From Candidatus Calescibacterium sp. (GTDB taxonomy: Bacteria > DRYD01): a DNA stretch of 64,000 nt. Both the position numbers and the translations under genes were made by a program. The stretch lies in contig JANXBF010000002.1 in assembly GCA_025057615.1 (NCBI GenBank), forward strand, positions 17,937-81,936. Direction: 5' to 3'. Shown piece after piece: positions 59,381 to 64,000 of the stretch. The notes beneath the pieces are model-generated. The model searched no databases and had not been told where the DNA came from. It worked only from the letters and a program-made list of their open reading frames with translations. Positions within the stretch are counted from its first letter, which is position 1. Each line of letters starts with the position of its first letter.

Positions 59381-61774
59381 ATGGATTTGAGTAAAGTTAC
59401 CAAAAGCGTCCAAGAAGCCATATATAGAGCACAAAAGTATCTTGAAAAATTCAAAAACAATCAACTTGATGTAGAACATTTGTTTCTCGCTTTTCTGGAA
59501 GATGAGTATAATATTTTACAGAAAATATTTCCTAAATTGGGAATAAATATTCCCAATTTTAAAAGCCAACTGGTAAATAATATAGAATCTAAACCAAAGG
59601 TTTCATATATTTCAAATCAAATATATATAACTCCTAGATTGAATGATATTTTAATTTTAGCAGATAAAAATAGGGAATTTCTTAAAGATGAATATATTGC
59701 TACTGAACATATAGTATTGGCAATATTGGAGGAGGGTAATAGCTTTACAGCAAAAATTCTAAGAAGTTATAATGTTGATAAAGAATCTTTTCTAAATGTT
59801 TTAAAAGAAGTGAGAGGAGGACATAGGGTGGACAGTGTAACAGCAGAAGAAAAGTATCAGAGTTTGAATAAATATGGAATAGATTTGAATGACCTTGCCA
59901 AAAAAGGTAAACTTGATCCAGTAGTTGGTAGAGAAAAAGAGATACAGAAATGTGTAGAAGTTTTGTCCAGGAGAACTAAAAACAATCCTGTTTTGATAGG
60001 TGATCCCGGTGTTGGTAAAACTGCAATTGTAGAAGGCCTAGCTCAAAAAATTGTAAATAATGATGTTCCTGAAAATCTGAGAAACAAGAGGATAATAAAG
60101 ATAGATTTAACAAGAATGTTAGCGGGTGCTAAATATAGAGGAGAATTTGAAGAAAGATTAAAAGCTGTTTTGGATGAAGTTAAGTCTTCAAAGGATGTCA
60201 TAATATTTATAGATGAGATTCATACTGTTGTCGGAGCTGGAGCTGCTGAAGGTGCCATCGATGCTTCTAATATCTTGAAACCTGATTTGGCAAGAGGAGA
60301 AATCCAAATGATAGGTGCAACCACTATAGATGAATATAGAAAATATATAGAAAAAGACGCTGCTTTGGAAAGAAGATTCCAACCAATATTGGTAGAGGAA
60401 CCTTCATTGGAAAAGACTATTGAAATATTGAAAGGTTTAAGACCTAAATATGAGGATTACCATAAAGTGAAGATAACTGATGATGCTATTACTGCTGCAG
60501 CTTCACTTTCCCAAAAATACATAACCAATAGGTTTTTACCTGATAAGGCAATAGATTTAATAGATCAGTCCTGTGCAAAGATAAGGACTTTATATCAACA
60601 CGTTCCCAATATTTTGAAGGATTTTGAAAAAAAGATGAAAGAATTGAATGAAAAAATAAATTACTATGTTTATAATTCTATGTACCAGGAAGCTGCAGAA
60701 GCTCAGGTTGAACTAAAAAAGCTACAAAAACAATATGATGAAGAATATGAAAAATTTAAAAAGCAGTATCCTCTCAAAAGTGTTGTTGATAAGGAGATTG
60801 TTGCCTTGGTTGTCTCTGAGTTAACGGGTGTACCAGTCTCCTCTCTTACTCAAGATGAAAAACAAAAATTAATTAATTTGGAAGAAATAATTCATAATAG
60901 GTTAATTGATCAGGAAGAAGCTGTATACAGTGTTTCTGAAGCTATAAGAAGAGCAAGAGTTGGTCTAAAAGATCCCAACAGGCCTATTGCTGTTTTTTTG
61001 TTTTTGGGTCCAACTGGTGTGGGGAAAACAGAGACTGCTAAAACGTTGGCAGAGGCACTCTTTGGATCTGAAAATATGTTGATAAGATTTGATATGACAG
61101 AATATATGGAAAAGCACGAAGTTTCAAAACTTATAGGTGCTCCACCAGGATATGTGGGATATGAAGAAGCTGGGCAATTGACGGAAAGTGTCAGAAGGAA
61201 ACCATTTTCTGTATTGCTTTTTGATGAAATAGAAAAGGCACACCCACAAGTTTTTGATATATTTTTGCAGGTTTTTGATGATGGTAGATTAACTGATAGT
61301 CACGGTAAAACTGCCGATTTTAAAAATACAATAATAATAATGACCTCCAATATTGCAAGTGATGTCATACGAGAATTGAGTGAAAGGAATGTCAGTTACC
61401 AAAATATAAAAGAAGAAGTATTAAGGATTCTTGAGAAAAGATTAAAACCAGAATTTTTGAACAGAATAGATGAAATTATCGTATTTAGACCTTTGCAAAA
61501 GGAACATGTAGATAAAATACTGGATATAATGCTCACAAAACTCAATGAAAAACTGTCTTCTAGGAATATTAGAATTGAGTTGACTGAAAATTTAAAGCAA
61601 TATTTGTTAGACAACGGTTATTCTCCTGTCTATGGAGCAAGAAATATTAAAAGAGTATTTACAAAAGTAGTTGAGAGTGCTGTATCAAACTTTATTCTCC
61701 AGGATAAAATAAAAGATAACATGGTTGTTAAATTGGATGTAAATGATGGTAAGATAGAGATAATCGATAATTAA
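59381..61774 (+). CDS. Clp AAA+ ATPase with short middle domain (ClpC-like; ClpB not excluded)
   Basis: Clp_N repeats, [39 protein letters not shown]; about 60-aa middle region. Confidence 0.92.
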   Translation: MDLSKVTKSVQEAIYRAQKYLEKFKNNQLDVEHLFLAFLEDEYNILQKIFPKLGINIPNFKSQLVNNIESKPKVSYISNQIYITPRLNDILILADKNREFLKDEYIATEHIVLAILEEGNSFTAKILRSYNVDKESFLNVLKEVRGGHRVDSVTAEEKYQSLNKYGIDLNDLAKKGKLDPVVGREKEIQKCVEVLSRRTKNNPVLIGDPGVGKTAIVEGLAQKIVNNDVPENLRNKRIIKIDLTRMLAGAKYRGEFEERLKAVLDEVKSSKDVIIFIDEIHTVVGAGAAEGAIDASNILKPDLARGEIQMIGATTIDEYRKYIEKDAALERRFQPILVEEPSLEKTIEILKGLRPKYEDYHKVKITDDAITAAASLSQKYITNRFLPDKAIDLIDQSCAKIRTLYQHVPNILKDFEKKMKELNEKINYYVYNSMYQEAAEAQVELKKLQKQYDEEYEKFKKQYPLKSVVDKEIVALVVSELTGVPVSSLTQDEKQKLINLEEIIHNRLIDQEEAVYSVSEAIRRARVGLKDPNRPIAVFLFLGPTGVGKTETAKTLAEALFGSENMLIRFDMTEYMEKHEVSKLIGAPPGYVGYEEAGQLTESVRRKPFSVLLFDEIEKAHPQVFDIFLQVFDDGRLTDSHGKTADFKNTIIIMTSNIASDVIRELSERNVSYQNIKEEVLRILEKRLKPEFLNRIDEIIVFRPLQKEHVDKILDIMLTKLNEKLSSRNIRIELTENLKQYLLDNGYSPVYGARNIKRVFTKVVESAVSNFILQDKIKDNMVVKLDVNDGKIEIIDN

Positions 61775-62017
61775 GTAAGATTGTATTTAGTAAGGTTTTC
61801 TATGTTTAAGTCTTTGGGTTCGAGAATTGTTTATTAAAAATTAAAAAACAAAATTTTGCTACTAATTTTTACATTTTTTACATTTTTACATTTATAGTCT
61901 AACTTAATGAAAAGTGTGTGGACAAGTTTATATAATTGTATTTTTCGAGAGGAGGTTATTATAATACAATAGAATCATTAAATTAAGTGATACAGTAGAA
62001 AATTATGGAGGTATTTA

Positions 62018-63169
62018 ATGCTTAAGCTGAGTTATGTTGACCAAAATCTCGAAGATATAAGAAATAAAAGGGTAATCTTAAGGGTGGATTATAATGTTCC
62101 TATTGAAAATGGTGAAGTTAAGGATGACACAAGGATATTACAAAGTAAACGAACTATAGATTTTTTGCTTGGTCTTAACTGTGATATAATTTTGTTGACT
62201 CACCTTGGAAGACCAAAAACTGATGAAGATAGGAAGAAATACACTACCAGAAGTATATTGAACCACTTGAACGGTAAGAAATTGTTTAATATTAATGTTG
62301 ATTTTATTGATAATTTTGAAAAAGAAATATATTACAAAGGTGGAAAAATATATTTATTTGAGAATGTTAGATTTTTTGATGGTGAGACTAAAAATTCTCT
62401 CGATTTAGCAAAAAATTTTTCAAAATATGGTGATGTTTTTGTTAATGATGCGTTTAGTTCTTTACATAGGGTTCATTCTTCTGTGGCTGGTATAAGTAAT
62501 TTTCTGCCTACTTATTTCGGTTTCCTTGTTAAGAGCGAAATAGAGAATTTAAGTAAGTTTTTCAATCCTGTAAGTCCTTTCACAGTTATTCTCGGTGGTG
62601 CAAAAATATCTGATAAATTGGGATTAATAAAAAAAATAAAAGCTGATAATGTGATAATTTGCGGTGCCATGGCCTTGACTATATACAAAAAAATGGGAAA
62701 GAATATAGGAAGATCTCTTTTCGAAGATGTTGATGTAAGTGGTTTGATTGATAATCCACGGGTTATTTTGCCGGATACCTTTGTTGTCGTTGATGAAAAA
62801 TTTGAAAAACAATCAGTAAGAACCATAGATGACATAGGTGATATGGTTGTTGTTGATACTGTTATAAGTGACAAGATTTTATCTATCATAAAGGGATCCA
62901 AGATGGTTTTTTGGAATGGTCCTGTTGGTATTTTCGAAAAAGGTTTTAAAGATGGTTCATTAAGTATTTTACAAGCTCTGGCTCAAACAAACGGATTCAG
63001 AGCTGTTGGAGGAGGAGATACTGTTAGATTTATTAATGCTGTTTTAGGTGCTGATTACTCAAGGAATGTTGATTTTGTTTCTACGGGAGGAGGTGCTACT
63101 TTAGAATTTCTTGAAAAAGAAACTCTTGATGCTATAGAATACATAAATCAGAATGTTGCGAGGAGGTAA
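62018..63169 (+). CDS. pgk: Phosphoglycerate kinase
   Basis: VILRVDYNVPIENGEVKDDTRI, LLTHLGRPK, NDAFSSLHRVHSSVAG, FWNGPVGIFE, STGGGATLEFLE. Confidence 0.96.
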   Translation: MLKLSYVDQNLEDIRNKRVILRVDYNVPIENGEVKDDTRILQSKRTIDFLLGLNCDIILLTHLGRPKTDEDRKKYTTRSILNHLNGKKLFNINVDFIDNFEKEIYYKGGKIYLFENVRFFDGETKNSLDLAKNFSKYGDVFVNDAFSSLHRVHSSVAGISNFLPTYFGFLVKSEIENLSKFFNPVSPFTVILGGAKISDKLGLIKKIKADNVIICGAMALTIYKKMGKNIGRSLFEDVDVSGLIDNPRVILPDTFVVVDEKFEKQSVRTIDDIGDMVVVDTVISDKILSIIKGSKMVFWNGPVGIFEKGFKDGSLSILQALAQTNGFRAVGGGDTVRFINAVLGADYSRNVDFVSTGGGATLEFLEKETLDAIEYINQNVARR

Positions 63170-63496
63170 ATGATTATGACAATTATATATGCTGATCAAC
63201 ATACATTTGATAAAGAAGTTTTGAATAGTTCTATTCCTGTTTTGGTTGATTTTTGGGCTCCATGGTGTATGCCTTGCAAGATGCTTGAACCCATATTTGA
63301 GGAAGTTTCCAAGGAATACCAAGGAAGAATTAAATTCGTAAAAGTTAATACTGATGAAAATGTTGATGTTGCTCAAAGATATTACATTACTGGAATACCA
63401 ACTTTAATGTTTTTTAAAGATGGTAGGCCGGTTAATACTATAGTGGGTTTTGTTTCCAAAAAAGAGTTGACGAAATTTATCGAGGAAAACATGTAA
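63170..63496 (+). CDS. trxA: Thioredoxin
   Basis: VLVDFWAPWCMPCKMLEPIFEEVSKEY; TGIPTLMFFKDG. CMPC active site. Confidence 0.93.
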   Translation: MIMTIIYADQHTFDKEVLNSSIPVLVDFWAPWCMPCKMLEPIFEEVSKEYQGRIKFVKVNTDENVDVAQRYYITGIPTLMFFKDGRPVNTIVGFVSKKELTKFIEENM

Positions 63497-63593
63497 TATA
63501 TAGATTTTTTTGTAAGATCAGTAAAGCATAATAGTATCCCCTTAGCATGATATTACATCCGAAATAATGATCACAGAAACAAAAAATATTTTT

Positions 63594-64000
63594 TCACATT
63601 TCTATTATATTTAGTTTAGGGTAGAGTTTTTCTACTTCTTTTTTTATACTCTTTGTATCCAATGTATTTTTCATAAGCTCCGCATTAAATGAATTAACTA
63701 CGATTGAATATTTTTGTGGCTTGTTTTTAACAAAAATTTTATATTCTTTCATTATTTTAGATATAGATTCATAATCTATTATTATTTTACCCAGGTTTTC
63801 AATAACATAAGTTTCGGATTGTTGTAAGTGATTTATGTTAGATTTATTCAATGATGATAATAGGTTTATTTGTTTGCTTATGAACATTTCTTTGTTAAAT
63901 ATAGGTATTTCAAACATTTCTACTATTCCTATTATTGTATCTATTATTTTTTTGGGATTTGTTGAGAATGTTGGTCCTATGATAAAAAATATTTCACTGG
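63594..64000 (-). CDS. Hypothetical protein, 5' end cut by window edge
   Basis: The frame of ORF 63917-63594 stays open to the edge (..SEIFFIIGPTFSTNPKKIIDTIIGIVEMFEIP..). Confidence 0.55.
   Translation of the reverse strand, partial: SEIFFIIGPTFSTNPKKIIDTIIGIVEMFEIPIFNKEMFISKQINLLSSLNKSNINHLQQSETYVIENLGKIIIDYESISKIMKEYKIFVKNKPQKYSIVVNSFNAELMKNTLDTKSIKKEVEKLYPKLNIIEM

Noticed and set aside
1-64000. Mobile elements, prophage or CRISPR-Cas
   Set aside because: No transposase, integrase, phage structural genes, Cas motifs or regular direct-repeat arrays recognised.

Overview
AT-rich bacterial chromosomal segment, densely coding, from an organism I cannot place confidently. Most of it is housekeeping: rpmB-rplU, dxr, smpB, leuS, acs, grpE-dnaK-dnaJ, fmt, rimO, trpS, pnp, a Clp ATPase, pgk, trx, scattered complex I subunits nuoJ/nuoK/nuoL, and four single tRNAs (Ser-CGA, Thr-TGT, His-GTG, Pro-TGG). 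I saw no CRISPR array, transposase or prophage module. The parts most worth a second look are: (1) a seven-gene overlapping minus-strand unit joining a ZnuB-like permease, GrpE-DnaK-DnaJ, a cobalamin adenosyltransferase, a Fur-like regulator and an RsbW-like protein with no recognisable G-box; (2) a decay island at 38.1-40.6 kb with a broken pilus-like gene, a prepilin-like gene, a TTAGGA array phased at 10 bp and an unannotated decayed nucleotidyltransferase (MNT-like) on the minus strand; (3) an orphan hydrophobic, Gly-rich protein at 19.2 kb followed by an apparent decayed tandem copy; (4) a T-tract/TTTACA element, 21 bp identical upstream of a C11 (clostripain-like) peptidase and an orphan 215-aa protein, with variants upstream of two more genes; (5) proteins with degenerate catalytic motifs (HPRT-like without the acidic PRPP motif, a histidine-kinase-like protein with Gln at the phospho-His position). 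All calls come from reading sequence and motifs; no database search was run.
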